Source of the DNA: Micromonospora chersina
GTDB lineage: Bacteria; Actinomycetota; Actinomycetes; Mycobacteriales; Micromonosporaceae
Reading direction: 5' to 3'
NCBI RefSeq assembly: GCF_900091475.1
Contig: NZ_FMIB01000002.1
Coordinates: 4,650,001 to 4,714,000, forward strand
Length of the DNA: 64,000 nt
Below the pieces are notes generated by a model. The model was not told the DNA's origin. It searched no databases and saw only the letters and a program-made list of their open reading frames with translations. This document shows, in pieces, positions 33,792 to 41,929 of the stretch. Numbering within the stretch: position 1 is the stretch's first letter; the number at the start of each line of letters is the position of its first letter. The position numbers and the translations under genes are program-made.

Positions 33792-35243
33792 TCACTCGGC
33801 CGACGCGCGGGCGGCAGCCTGGAGGGCCGCCCGGACGTCGGTGACCTCCGTCACCCGCATGTTCTCCGGGGCCACCACCCCGCTGCTGCCGGGCCCGCAG
33901 CCGGGCGGCACCAGGGCGAACCGGAAGCCGAGGCGGGCCGCCTCGGCGAGCCGGCGGGGAACCGCCCCGACCCGGCGGACCTCGCCGGTGAGCCCGACCT
34001 CGCCGATGGCCACCAATTGCGGGTTGAGGGCCAGGTTGAGCCCGCCCGAGGCGACCGCCAGCGCCACCGCCAGGTCGGCCGCCGGCTCGACCACCCGGAT
34101 GCCGCCCACCGTGGCGGCGAAGACCTCGCGGTCGTGCAGGGTGAGCCGCTCGGTGCGGCGCTGGAGCACCGCGAGCACCATGGCCAGCCGGGCGCCGTCC
34201 AGCCCGGAGACCGTGCGCCGGGGGGAGCCGGCGACCGTGGCGCCGATCAGCGCCTGCACCTCGGTGACCAGGGCACGCCGCCCCTCCATGGCCACCGTCA
34301 CGCAGGTGCCCGGCACCGGCTCGGAGTAACGGGTCAGGAACAGGCCGGACGGGTCGGCCAGGCTGCTGATGCCGCCCTCGTGCATCTCGAAGCAGCCCAC
34401 CTCGTCGGCCGCGCCGAACCGGTTCTTCACCCCGCGGACCATGCGCAGGGAGGAGTGCTTGTCGCCCTCGAAGTGCAGCACCACGTCGACCAGGTGCTCC
34501 AGCACCCGGGGGCCGGCGACCTGCCCGTCCTTGGTGACGTGCCCGACCAGCACGGTGGCGATGCCGCGTTCCTTGGCGACCGCGACCAGGGCCGCGGTGA
34601 CCGCCCGGACCTGGGTCACCCCGCCCGGCACGCCCTCGGTGCCGGTCGTGGAGATGGTCTGCACCGAGTCGAGCACCAGCAGACCCGGCTTGACCGCGTC
34701 GAGGTGCCCGAGCACCGCCGACAGGTCGCTCTCGGCGGCCAGGTAGAGCTGATCGTGCAGGGTGCCCATGCGCTCGGCGCGCAGCCGCACCTGGCTGACC
34801 GACTCCTCGCCGCTGACCACCAGCGACGGGCTGCCCGAGTTGGCCGCCCACTGCTGGGCGACGTCGAGCAGCAGTGTGGACTTGCCGACCCCGGGCTCGC
34901 CGGCGAGCAACACCACCGCGCCGGGGACCAGGCCGCCGCCGAGCACCCGGTCGAGCTCGCTGACCCCGGTGGCGCGGGCCCGGGCGGGCGCGGCGCTGAT
35001 GGTGGCGATCGGGCGGGCCGGCTCGGCGGGCATCCGGGAGCTGACCACCCGGCCGGACACCAGCGGGCCGGTCACCGTGCACTCGACCACCGAGCCCCAC
35101 TCGCCGCACTCCGGGCAGCGCCCGACCCACTTGGGGGGCTGGTGGCCGCAGGCGTCGCACTCGTAGGCCGGGCGCGGCTCCTTGGCGGTGGTGCGGGCGC
35201 GGCCGGCGGTGGCGCGGGGGGAGGTCGATCGGGGCGTGCTCAC
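33792..35243 (-). CDS. radA: DNA repair protein RadA
   Basis: RecA-like branch-migration ATPase used in recombinational repair, and a regulator of DisA. It is 483 residues. The zinc finger has CDACG and CPECG near 29-48. Walker A is GEPGVGKSTLL near 117-127, the RadA-specific KNRFG lies near 268, and the C-terminal Lon-protease-like domain includes AVASGGLNLALNPQLVAIGEVGL (in part). The GTG lies six bases after TAGCGT, with no ribosome binding site. A gap of about 140 bases separates it from disA. Confidence 0.95.
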   Translation of the reverse strand: MSTPRSTSPRATAGRARTTAKEPRPAYECDACGHQPPKWVGRCPECGEWGSVVECTVTGPLVSGRVVSSRMPAEPARPIATISAAPARARATGVSELDRVLGGGLVPGAVVLLAGEPGVGKSTLLLDVAQQWAANSGSPSLVVSGEESVSQVRLRAERMGTLHDQLYLAAESDLSAVLGHLDAVKPGLLVLDSVQTISTTGTEGVPGGVTQVRAVTAALVAVAKERGIATVLVGHVTKDGQVAGPRVLEHLVDVVLHFEGDKHSSLRMVRGVKNRFGAADEVGCFEMHEGGISSLADPSGLFLTRYSEPVPGTCVTVAMEGRRALVTEVQALIGATVAGSPRRTVSGLDGARLAMVLAVLQRRTERLTLHDREVFAATVGGIRVVEPAADLAVALAVASGGLNLALNPQLVAIGEVGLTGEVRRVGAVPRRLAEAARLGFRFALVPPGCGPGSSGVVAPENMRVTEVTDVRAALQAAARASAE

Positions 35244-35249
35244 CCCAGG

Positions 35250-35255
35250 ACGCTA
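35250..35255 (-). promoter_or_regulatory. -10 box TAGCGT for leaderless radA
   Basis: TAGCGT on the minus strand, six bases before the radA GTG. Confidence 0.5.
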
Positions 35256-35293
35256 ACCGGACGGTACGACGAAAGCCCACCCGGAAACGGCGA

Positions 35294-35328
35294 CACCGCC
35301 GGGCGTGGCGCTGGCCACACCGGCGGTG
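35294..35328 (-). terminator. Hairpin after the LpqE-like gene
   Basis: CACCGCCGG and its complement form a 9-bp stem with a 17-base loop. Flanking GC pairs extend it after a bulge. It lies just downstream of the LpqE-like stop. Confidence 0.4.
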
Positions 35329-35349
35329 CCGTCGGAGCTGGGTCGGGCG

Positions 35350-36165
35350 TCAGCTGTGGTTGCCGCCCTCGGTGCCGCCCTCGATCAGGCCGCCCGGGTG
35401 GCCGGCGCCGCCCTCCTCCTCACGGGGCTGCACCACCGGCGAGGGCGGTGCGGCCGGGGTCAGCGGGACGCCGACCGCCGCGCCGGTCTTGATGACCTTG
35501 CCGCCGCCGAAGTCGAAGGTCAGGTTGACCGGCTGGCCGACGCGCAGGCTCTGGTTCAGGCCGACGAGCTGGAGGAACCGCGGGCTGCTGCCGGTGAGCT
35601 GGATGTAGCTGTTGGCCGGGATCTCGATCCGGGCCGGCTGACCGGCCGGCGCCGACTCGCTGGCCGACGGCGACGGGTTCGCCGAGGCGGACCCGCTGGC
35701 CGAGGCGGAGCCGCTCGCCGACGGGGACTCGCCGGTGCCGAGCGACTGGCTGGGCGAGGCGCTCGGGTCGGTCGCCGTGGGCGACGCGGACGCCGGCTCG
35801 GTCGGCGAGCCGGTCGGGGTGGCCGCCTCGCTGCCCGCCCCGGCGCCGCTCAGCACGATCTCCCGGGCGCCGTCGGTGGTGACGGTCACGGTCACCGGCT
35901 GCTCGCTGTCGTTGTAGATGACCGCGTTCAGCCGCGCGTTGGCGCCGGACTTGTAACCCTCGGGGCCGGGGAACTCCACGTAGAGGCCGCGCACCTTGTA
36001 GAGGTTGTCGGGGGTCTGGACGTTGACGCCCTGCACCGACGGGATCTTGTTGGCGGTCTCGGCCACCTGGCCGGCGCCACACCCGGACAGCAGCAGGCTC
36101 GTCGCCGCCGCCGTGCCGGCCAGCAGCAGGGCCGCCCGCCCGGAACCCCTGATCGAGCGCGTCAC
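35350..36165 (-). CDS. LpqE-like lipoprotein with a PCuAC-type fold
   Basis: A 271-residue lipoprotein with lipobox LLLSGC (Cys near 30). The body resembles the PCuAC/DUF461 fold: ARLNAVIYNDSEQPVTVTVTT early, and FLQLVGLNQSLRVGQPVNLTF with GGKVIKTGA late. The Met/His copper ligands of true PCuAC proteins (HLMLMGL-type) are absent (RFLQLVGL). About 65 Ser/Ala/Pro/Thr-rich residues are inserted mid-domain. GAGGAGG six bases before the GTG sets the start. The radA-lipoprotein-carD arrangement matches mycobacterial radA-lpqE-carD. Function is unknown. Confidence 0.8.
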   Translation of the reverse strand: MTRSIRGSGRAALLLAGTAAATSLLLSGCGAGQVAETANKIPSVQGVNVQTPDNLYKVRGLYVEFPGPEGYKSGANARLNAVIYNDSEQPVTVTVTTDGAREIVLSGAGAGSEAATPTGSPTEPASASPTATDPSASPSQSLGTGESPSASGSASASGSASANPSPSASESAPAGQPARIEIPANSYIQLTGSSPRFLQLVGLNQSLRVGQPVNLTFDFGGGKVIKTGAAVGVPLTPAAPPSPVVQPREEEGGAGHPGGLIEGGTEGGNHS

Positions 36166-36306
36166 GTCGGTCCTCCTCGTCACGATCCCCACCCGGCGGG
36201 ACGCCGGACACGGGGTGGCCATACCCGCGCAGACCGCGCTCCAGGGTAGTTGGAGCTGATCGAGGCCCGCACGCCGACCCGGTAATGCCACCTTCGTGGG
36301 GAACCG

Positions 36307-37146
36307 TCAGACCACCCGGCCGCTCGCCACCAGCAGGACCACATCGATGAGCGCCACCACCAGCACCGCGCGGAAGGCGGCGACCTGCCGGACGCCGGCC
36401 CCGGCCGCGGTGCGTCCGGCGTACCAACCGACGGCCGGCACGCCGACGGCGGCGGCGACCGCCGACAGCCCGGCCCACGACGGCGGCCCGGGCGGCCCCA
36501 GAACCAGCGCGACGGTGGCCGCGAGGAGCAGCCCGGCGGCGGCCGTCCGGCTGCCCGTGGGTCCCAGCCGGTGGGGCAGCCCGCGCACCCCGGTCCGGGC
36601 GTCGTCGGCCAGGTCGGGCAGCACGTTGGCGAAGTGCGCCCCGGCGCCCAGCAGCGCGGCGGCCGCGACCAGCCAGACCGGGGGCGCGGGCGCGCCCGGC
36701 AGGGCCAGCACCACGAAGGCGGGCAGCGCGCCGAACGAGACCGCGTACGGCAGCACCGAGACCGGTGTCGACTTCAGCGGCCAGTTGTAGAGCAGTGCCG
36801 AGACCAGGCCGAGCGTGGCGCAGAGCGCCGCCGCCGGTCCGGTGGCCAGCGCCAGCAGCGGGGTGGCGACGGCGGCCGGCACGGTGGCGCGGGCCAGGGC
36901 CCGCCGGGAGACCGCGCCGGTGGTCACCGGCTTGTCGGTACGCCCCACCGTGGCGTCCCGGTCGGCGTCGATCAGGTCGTTGCTCCAGCCCACGGTGAGC
37001 TGGCTGGCCAGCACCGTGAGCGCGACGACGGTGATGCCGGCAGGGTCGTGCCCGACGCCCCGGGCGAGCAGCGCGGCCACCACGGTCACCGCGGCGGCCG
37101 GTTCCGGATGGCTCGCCCTGACCAGCCCTAACACCGACATCGACAT
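36307..37146 (-). CDS. UbiA-family prenyltransferase
   Basis: A 279-residue integral membrane prenyltransferase with about eight helices. The Mg-diphosphate motif NDLIDADRDATVGRTDKP (~57-74) is intact, and a second DLADDARTG motif lies near 188. It is about 45 bases from a divergent UbiG-like methyltransferase, followed by an acyl-CoA-dehydrogenase-like gene and a type III PKS. In Actinoplanes a comparable set makes prenylated alkyl-methoxyhydroquinones, so an aromatic polyketide acceptor is more likely than menaquinone (inference). The start has CAGACT six bases upstream and no ribosome binding site. Confidence 0.85.
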   Translation of the reverse strand: MSMSVLGLVRASHPEPAAAVTVVAALLARGVGHDPAGITVVALTVLASQLTVGWSNDLIDADRDATVGRTDKPVTTGAVSRRALARATVPAAVATPLLALATGPAAALCATLGLVSALLYNWPLKSTPVSVLPYAVSFGALPAFVVLALPGAPAPPVWLVAAAALLGAGAHFANVLPDLADDARTGVRGLPHRLGPTGSRTAAAGLLLAATVALVLGPPGPPSWAGLSAVAAAVGVPAVGWYAGRTAAGAGVRQVAAFRAVLVVALIDVVLLVASGRVV

Positions 37147-37152
37147 AAGGGA

Positions 37153-37158
37153 AGTCTG
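37153..37158 (-). promoter_or_regulatory. -10-like box CAGACT before the UbiA gene
   Basis: CAGACT on the minus strand, six bases before the ATG at 37146. It is a weaker match because the first base is C. Confidence 0.3.
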
Positions 37159-37179
37159 GTCGTTACCGGGGAGTCGTGC

Positions 37180-37185
37180 CACGCT
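37180..37185 (+). promoter_or_regulatory. -10-like box CACGCT before the UbiG-like gene
   Basis: CACGCT six bases before the ATG at 37192. It mirrors the CAGACT box of the divergent UbiA gene. Confidence 0.3.
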
Positions 37186-37191
37186 CGGTCC

Positions 37192-37947
37192 ATGCGGAAC
37201 GCGGCCCCGGTGTCCACCCCGCCCCGGGTGCTGCCGCCCAACGATCCCCGCCAGTACGACGACCTGGCCGGCGAGTGGTGGCGACCGGACGGCGCGTTCG
37301 CGATGCTGCACTGGCTGGCCCGGGCCCGCGCGGCCCTGGTGCCGCCGGCGTCCGAAAGGGACGCCCTGCTGGTCGACCTCGGCTGCGGCGCCGGGCTGCT
37401 CGCCCCGCACCTGACCGGCAAGGGCTACCGGCACGTCGGGGTGGACCTGACCCGCTCCGCCCTCGACCAGGCCGCCGCGCACGGCGTGACGGTGGTCCAG
37501 GGCGACGCCACCGCGGTCCCGCTCGCGGACGGCTGCGCCGCCGTCGTCTCCGCCGGTGAGCTGCTGGAGCACGTGCCGGACTGGCGGCGCGCGGTGGCCG
37601 AGGCGTGCCGGCTGCTGCGGCCGGGCGGGCTGCTGGTGCTGGACACCCTCAACGACACCCTCCTGGCCCGGCTGGTCGCGGTGGAGCTCGGCGAGCGGCT
37701 GCCCACCGTGCCGCGCGGCATCCACGATCCACGGTTGTTCGTGGACGCCCGCGCGCTGGTGGCGGAATGCGCCCGCCACGGCGTGGCGCTGCGGCTGCGC
37801 GGGGTCCGACCCGAGCTGGGCGGGACACTGGCCTGGCTGCTGCGCCGGTGGCGCGGTGCCGACCGTCCGGTTCGGAGGGAGCCGCGCATCGTGCCGACCT
37901 GGTCGACCGCCGTGCTCTACCAGGGCCACGGGCTCCGGAGCGGGTAG
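37192..37947 (+). CDS. UbiG-like O-methyltransferase
   Basis: A 251-residue SAM-dependent methyltransferase. The N-terminal QYDDLAGEWWRPDGAFAMLH block is the UbiG signature (D-L-x-x-x-W-W-x-P-x-G). SAM motif I is LLVDLGCGAGLLAPHL near 59-74, followed by VDLTRSALDQA and the LLEHVPDWRRAV segment. UbiG enzymes O-methylate phenolic rings, so methylation of the type III PKS product is a reasonable inference. It lies 43 bases before the acyl-CoA-dehydrogenase-like gene and is probably co-transcribed. Confidence 0.85.
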   Translation: MRNAAPVSTPPRVLPPNDPRQYDDLAGEWWRPDGAFAMLHWLARARAALVPPASERDALLVDLGCGAGLLAPHLTGKGYRHVGVDLTRSALDQAAAHGVTVVQGDATAVPLADGCAAVVSAGELLEHVPDWRRAVAEACRLLRPGGLLVLDTLNDTLLARLVAVELGERLPTVPRGIHDPRLFVDARALVAECARHGVALRLRGVRPELGGTLAWLLRRWRGADRPVRREPRIVPTWSTAVLYQGHGLRSG

Positions 37948-37990
37948 CGGGGGCCGCCCGGGGTAAAGGGGACGCCGAGAAGGGGGCTAC

Positions 37991-39157
37991 ATGACTGTGC
38001 ACGCGCTGGAGGCGGCCCGCAGGTTGGCACCGCGACTGGCCGCCCGCGCGGCCGACCACGACCGGGACGGCTCGTTCCCGGTCGACGACTTCGCCGACCT
38101 CCGGGAGGCCGGCCTGTTCGGGCTCCTGGTGCCGCGCGAGCTGGGCGGCATGGGCGCCACCTTCGCCGGGTACGCGGCGGTCGCCACCGAACTGGCCCGG
38201 GGCAACGGCGCGACGGCGCTGGTGTTCAACATGCACGCCTCGGTCACCGGCGCGCTGGGTGCGGTCACCGAGGAGCTGGCCGAGGCGCTCGGCGTACCGG
38301 ACGAGGCGCTTGCCGCCCGGGACCGCCTGCTCCGCGCGGCGGCCGAGGGCGCCTGGTACGCGGTGGCCATGAGCGAGCGCGGCGCCGGTGCCCGGCTGTC
38401 CCAGCTCAGCACGGTCTACGAGGCGGTCGAGGGCGGCTGGCACCTCAAGGGCAGCAAGACCTTCTGCTCCGGCGCCGGCCACCCGGACGGCTACCTGGTG
38501 GCCGCCCGCAGCGCCACCGACCAGTCGGTGGTCTCCCAGTTCCTGGTCCCCGCCGGGGAGGGGATCACTGTCGAGCCCACCTGGGACTCGCTGGGCATGC
38601 GTGCCACGTCCTCGCACGACCTGCACCTGGACGTGACAGTCCCCGCCGACCGGTTGCTCGGCGGGGTGGAGGGCCTGGCCCTGGTGGTCGCCCAGCTCAT
38701 GCCGCACTGGCTGGTGGCCAGCTACGCGGCGGTCTACGTCGGGGTGGCCCGGGCCGCCATCGACGCCGCCGCCGAGCACCTGAACGCGCGCAACCTGGCC
38801 GGCCTGCCGGCGGTGCGGGCCCGGCTGGGCCGGGCGGACGCGGCCGTGGCGGCGGCCGAACTGGTGGTCGCCGAGGCGGCCCGCCGGGTCGACGAGGCGC
38901 CCGGCGACGCCGAGACCAACCGCTGGGTGTGGCGGGCCAAGCTGCTGGCCGGCACCACGGCCGCCGAGGTGGCGGCGTCCATGCTGGAGGCCGCCGGCAC
39001 GTCGGCCACCCGGCGGGGGCATCCGTTGGAGCGGCTCTACCGGGACGCCCGGTGCGGCTCGCTCCACCCGGCCACGTCCGACGTCTGCGCCGACTGGCTC
39101 GGCATCGCCGCGCTCGGCGGCGACCCGGACCGTGACGGCTCGACGCCTCGTTGGTGA
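37991..39157 (+). CDS. Acyl-CoA-dehydrogenase-family flavoprotein lacking the catalytic Glu
   Basis: A 388-residue flavoprotein of the acyl-CoA dehydrogenase superfamily, with N-terminal helices, a beta domain with YAVAMSERGAGA near 122-133 and GWHLKGSKTFCSG near 151-163, and a C-terminal four-helix bundle. Where the family normally has IYEGTxEI with the catalytic Glu near the end, this protein has SLHPATSDV after LYRDARCG. It may therefore be a flavin-dependent monooxygenase (compare the DszC/HpaB-type branch) or a non-classical dehydrogenase. It sits between the UbiG-like and type III PKS genes, where a ring-hydroxylating or desaturating step would fit. Confidence 0.82.
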   Translation: MTVHALEAARRLAPRLAARAADHDRDGSFPVDDFADLREAGLFGLLVPRELGGMGATFAGYAAVATELARGNGATALVFNMHASVTGALGAVTEELAEALGVPDEALAARDRLLRAAAEGAWYAVAMSERGAGARLSQLSTVYEAVEGGWHLKGSKTFCSGAGHPDGYLVAARSATDQSVVSQFLVPAGEGITVEPTWDSLGMRATSSHDLHLDVTVPADRLLGGVEGLALVVAQLMPHWLVASYAAVYVGVARAAIDAAAEHLNARNLAGLPAVRARLGRADAAVAAAELVVAEAARRVDEAPGDAETNRWVWRAKLLAGTTAAEVAASMLEAAGTSATRRGHPLERLYRDARCGSLHPATSDVCADWLGIAALGGDPDRDGSTPRW

Positions 39158-39188
39158 AGCGTCAGGTTGGGGACGAGAGGTGGGGGAC

Positions 39189-40247
39189 GTGGGGGACATG
39201 GGCGTGCCGGTGATCGCGGGTCTGGGTACGGCGCAACCGCCGTCCGCCGCGCAGGACGAGCTGTGGGAGGGATTCTTCGCGAAGCACTTCTCCGGGACCA
39301 CCCGGGCGCTGGCGGAGCGGATCTTCGCCAACTCCGGGGTGTCCCGGCGCCAGGCGGCGGTGAACCCGCTGCTGGAGGACGTCTCGGAGTGGCCCACCGA
39401 GCGCCGGATGCGGCGCTACCAGGTCGAGGCGCTGCCGCTGGGCAAGGAGGCGGTCGGCCGGGCGCTCACCGCCGCCGGCCTGGACGCCTGTGACATCGGC
39501 CTCTTCGTGGTCTGCTCCTGCACCGGGTACGCCACCCCGGGGCTGGACATCCTGCTCGCCCGGGACCTGGGCATGGCGCCGGACACGCAGCGCATGTTCG
39601 TCGGGCACATGGGCTGCTACGCGGCCCTGCCGGGGCTGGGCGCGGCGAGCGACTTCGTCACCGCCCGGGGCCGCCCCGCGCTGCTGCTCTGCGCGGAGCT
39701 GACCAGCCTGCACATCCAGCCGCCGGGTGCGCGGGTGGACACCCAGCAGATCGTCTCGCACGCGCTCTTCTCCGACGCCGCGGTCGCCGCCGTGGTCGTC
39801 CCCGGCGGCCGGGGGTACGCGCTGCGCGAGGTCACCTCGGTCACCGACACCTCCACGGCCGACCACATGACCTGGGACGTCACCGACACCGGCTTCCGGA
39901 TGGGGCTGTCCCCGAAGGTGCCGCAGGTGCTCTCGCGCCACGTGCGGGGGCTGGTCGACGACCTGCTGGCCCGGCACGGGTGGCAGCGTTCCGAGGTGGA
40001 CGGCTGGGCGGTGCACCCGGGCGGCCCCCGCATCCTCAACGTGGTGGAGCGGGAACTGGCCCTGCCGCCGGATGCGCTCGCGGCGTCCCGGGCCACCCTG
40101 GACGAGCACGGCAACTGCTCGTCCCCGACGGTGCTGCTGATCCTGGACCGGCTGGGCCGGGCGGAGACGCCGCCGGGGCGGGTCGTGATGCTGGCGTTCG
40201 GCCCGGGCCTCACGCTCTACGCGGCCCTGCTGGAGCGCACCGGCTGA
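39189..40247 (+). CDS. Type III polyketide synthase
   Basis: Chalcone-synthase-like homodimeric ketosynthase that extends an acyl-CoA with malonyl-CoA and cyclises the product. It has about 352 residues. The catalytic triad is present: Cys143 in GHMGCYAALPGL, His276 in WAVHPGGPRIL and Asn309 in DEHGNCSSPTV. Three in-frame starts occur at 39180, 39189 and 39198 in a GTGGGGGAC repeat. GAGAGG eight bases before 39189 favours that one. It is the last gene of the UbiG-like / flavoprotein / PKS run, with UbiA divergent. The alkylresorcinol or hydroquinone class is inferred from its partners. Confidence 0.93.
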   Translation: MGDMGVPVIAGLGTAQPPSAAQDELWEGFFAKHFSGTTRALAERIFANSGVSRRQAAVNPLLEDVSEWPTERRMRRYQVEALPLGKEAVGRALTAAGLDACDIGLFVVCSCTGYATPGLDILLARDLGMAPDTQRMFVGHMGCYAALPGLGAASDFVTARGRPALLLCAELTSLHIQPPGARVDTQQIVSHALFSDAAVAAVVVPGGRGYALREVTSVTDTSTADHMTWDVTDTGFRMGLSPKVPQVLSRHVRGLVDDLLARHGWQRSEVDGWAVHPGGPRILNVVERELALPPDALAASRATLDEHGNCSSPTVLLILDRLGRAETPPGRVVMLAFGPGLTLYAALLERTG

Positions 40248-40275
40248 CGGGACGGTGGCCGCCGCCGCGCGCCGA

Positions 40276-40281
40276 TACGCT
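40276..40281 (+). promoter_or_regulatory. -10 box TACGCT for a leaderless gene
   Basis: TACGCT six bases before the ATG at 40288. Confidence 0.5.
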
Positions 40282-40287
40282 CTCCGC

Positions 40288-40893
40288 ATGGCTCCCGACG
40301 AGCGGATGCGGAGTGCGCTCCTGGCCGGGCTGACCGTGACGGCGCTGGCGGCCGGCGCGGGCTGGTGGCGGGCGGCGGCGCCGGAGCTGGGCCGGTCCGC
40401 GCCCGCGCCCACCCCGTCGGCAGGCGCCTTCCTCGAACCCGGCGTCCGGCTCGGTCCGACCGGCTCCCCGGTCGGGTTGAGCGTGGTGGTGGACGTGCGG
40501 ACCGGGCGGGTGCTGGAGCAGACGGAGGTGGATCCGGACGCGCCGGTGGTGATCCACGAGGAGCCAGGCAGGGCGACGTGGCGGAGCGAGGTCCTCTTCG
40601 AGGTGTGGCGGGAAAGGTCCCGTCTGATGCCGGACGGCGCTCCGGTGACCCGCCGGGCGAACGCCTCGGACGGCAACCGGTTCCTGCTGACGGTCGGCTG
40701 CTCCGGCGGGGGCGCGGTGGTGGTCGGGTTCACCGGTTCGTCCGACGACGGGACCGAGCAGGTGCTGAGCTGCGGCGACCCGAGCGCCACCTCGCTCGTG
40801 GTGGTGAGCTCGACGGGCGGGCCGCTGCTGGTGCGGTTGGCCGCGCTGCGGGAGCCTGTCGACCTCGACGCCCGGCTGGAGGCGCTGGGCTGA
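40288..40893 (+). CDS. Hypothetical membrane-anchored protein
   Basis: A 201-residue protein with one N-terminal helix (ALLAGLTVTALAAGAGWW, ~9-26) and a beta-rich exported part. It has a single Cys pair (VGCSGGG ... LSCGDPS) that may form a disulfide. No family is recognised. The start is set by the leaderless-type TACGCT box. It converges on the thioredoxin-fold-like gene, with seven bases between stops. Confidence 0.65.
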   Translation: MAPDERMRSALLAGLTVTALAAGAGWWRAAAPELGRSAPAPTPSAGAFLEPGVRLGPTGSPVGLSVVVDVRTGRVLEQTEVDPDAPVVIHEEPGRATWRSEVLFEVWRERSRLMPDGAPVTRRANASDGNRFLLTVGCSGGGAVVVGFTGSSDDGTEQVLSCGDPSATSLVVVSSTGGPLLVRLAALREPVDLDARLEALG

Positions 40894-40900
40894 TCGGCGG

Positions 40901-41602
40901 TCAGCCGGCCAGCCGGACCAGGTCGTCGCGGTAGTCCGTCACCGGGCCCAGGTCGGGCACCACCCGGACCAGGGTGCCCCGCCGGTCCACCAGCAGGGCG
41001 GCGGCCGTGCCCGGGTGGGCGGAGAGATGCAGGTAGGAGCGGAGGCCGCCGGCCGGGTCGGCGAGCGGGCGGACCCCCGGGGCGGTGGCGGACCCGGCGC
41101 TGCGGCTCTCGGTGACGGTCACCACTGTCACCCCGGGCGGCGCCGTCGCCGCGGCGGTGCCGACCTCCTCCGCGCAGACGCACGCGTCCACCAGGATGAT
41201 CATGGCGGGCAGCAGGCTGCGCAGCGGCACCGGCGCGTCGTCCGGGCCGACCAGGTCGAGCGCGGGCAGCGGCCCGATGGGCGCCGTCGGGTACGGGAGC
41301 ACGGTGGGAGCGCCGCCGGAGCGGCTCGACCGGGGCCAGGTGACGGCGGCCAGCCCGGTGAGGGTGATCAGCAGGGCGACCAGCAGGACCAGCACCGGCA
41401 GCCCGGGCGCCGCCCGGCCGGCCGGGCCGGGGCGTTGCCGCGAGGTGGCCTGCCGGCGGGCCACCCGCAGCTCGCGGCGGACCTGGCGGGCCTCCTCGGC
41501 CAGCGCCGAGGCGTCGTCGGGGACGACCACCCGGCCCCACTCCGGAGGCAGGTCGGGCAGCCCGTCCGGTGGCCCGTGGCCTTCAGCGTCAGGCATGCCC
41601 AT
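40901..41602 (-). CDS. Membrane protein with a redoxin-like extracellular domain
   Basis: A 233-residue protein. A charged cytoplasmic part (~1-65) is followed by one membrane helix (LPVLVLLVALLITLTGLAAVTW, in part ~68-90) and an extracellular domain of about 140 residues. That domain reads like a TlpA/thioredoxin fold: PALDLVGPDDAPVPL, then MIILVDACVCAEEV where CXXC would sit (only C-x-C), then TAAALLVDRRGTLVRVVPDLG. Redox activity is doubtful. GGGGG four bases before this ATG, or ten before an ATG two codons later, leaves the start slightly open. Confidence 0.65.
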   Translation of the reverse strand: MGMPDAEGHGPPDGLPDLPPEWGRVVVPDDASALAEEARQVRRELRVARRQATSRQRPGPAGRAAPGLPVLVLLVALLITLTGLAAVTWPRSSRSGGAPTVLPYPTAPIGPLPALDLVGPDDAPVPLRSLLPAMIILVDACVCAEEVGTAAATAPPGVTVVTVTESRSAGSATAPGVRPLADPAGGLRSYLHLSAHPGTAAALLVDRRGTLVRVVPDLGPVTDYRDDLVRLAG

Positions 41603-41799
41603 CGGACCCCCAGAAGCCGTCGCGGTGAGCGGACGTACGTCCGTTTCCAGCGTCCCGCACCGGCCGTCGTACCGCCACACCTGGGCGCACGCGGAATTCC
41701 GGAGCTACCATGGAAGGAGCGCATCGCCCTAGATATGAACGCTTCCGTCACCCTTACCGGGTTGTCATCCGTTGGTCACGGAGCGTGTCGAAACCATCG

Positions 41800-41818
41800 G
41801 CTTGACCGCCTGTCAAGC
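41800..41818. promoter_or_regulatory. Inverted repeat GCTTGAC-N5-GTCAAGC upstream of carD
   Basis: A perfect 7-bp inverted repeat with a 5-bp spacer, lying over a possible -35 TTGACC about 110 bases before carD. Operator or promoter-overlapping site; the regulator is unknown. Confidence 0.35.
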
Positions 41819-41896
41819 TGAAGAAATACCTCTCACAGGGCCCCTGAGCTGCGCCAACGGTCAGGACAGCGGTGAGACATCGGTGCCTGAGCGTGT

Positions 41897-41902
41897 TACC
41901 CT
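41897..41902 (+). promoter_or_regulatory. carD -10 box TACCCT
   Basis: TACCCT 27 bases before the carD ATG, leaving room for the AAAGGGG ribosome binding site. No clear -35 is present, as expected for CarD/RbpA-dependent promoters. Confidence 0.4.
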
Positions 41903-41929
41903 AGACACAGCGAAAGGGGTTTCGAACCT

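Larger units (their letters stand above)
41603..41929. other. Intergenic region upstream of carD
   Basis: About 330 bases without a gene. It contains a perfect 7+5+7 inverted repeat and the likely carD promoter near 41.90 kb. A TTGACC with ATACCT 18 bases downstream overlaps the inverted repeat and may be a second promoter. Confidence 0.5.
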
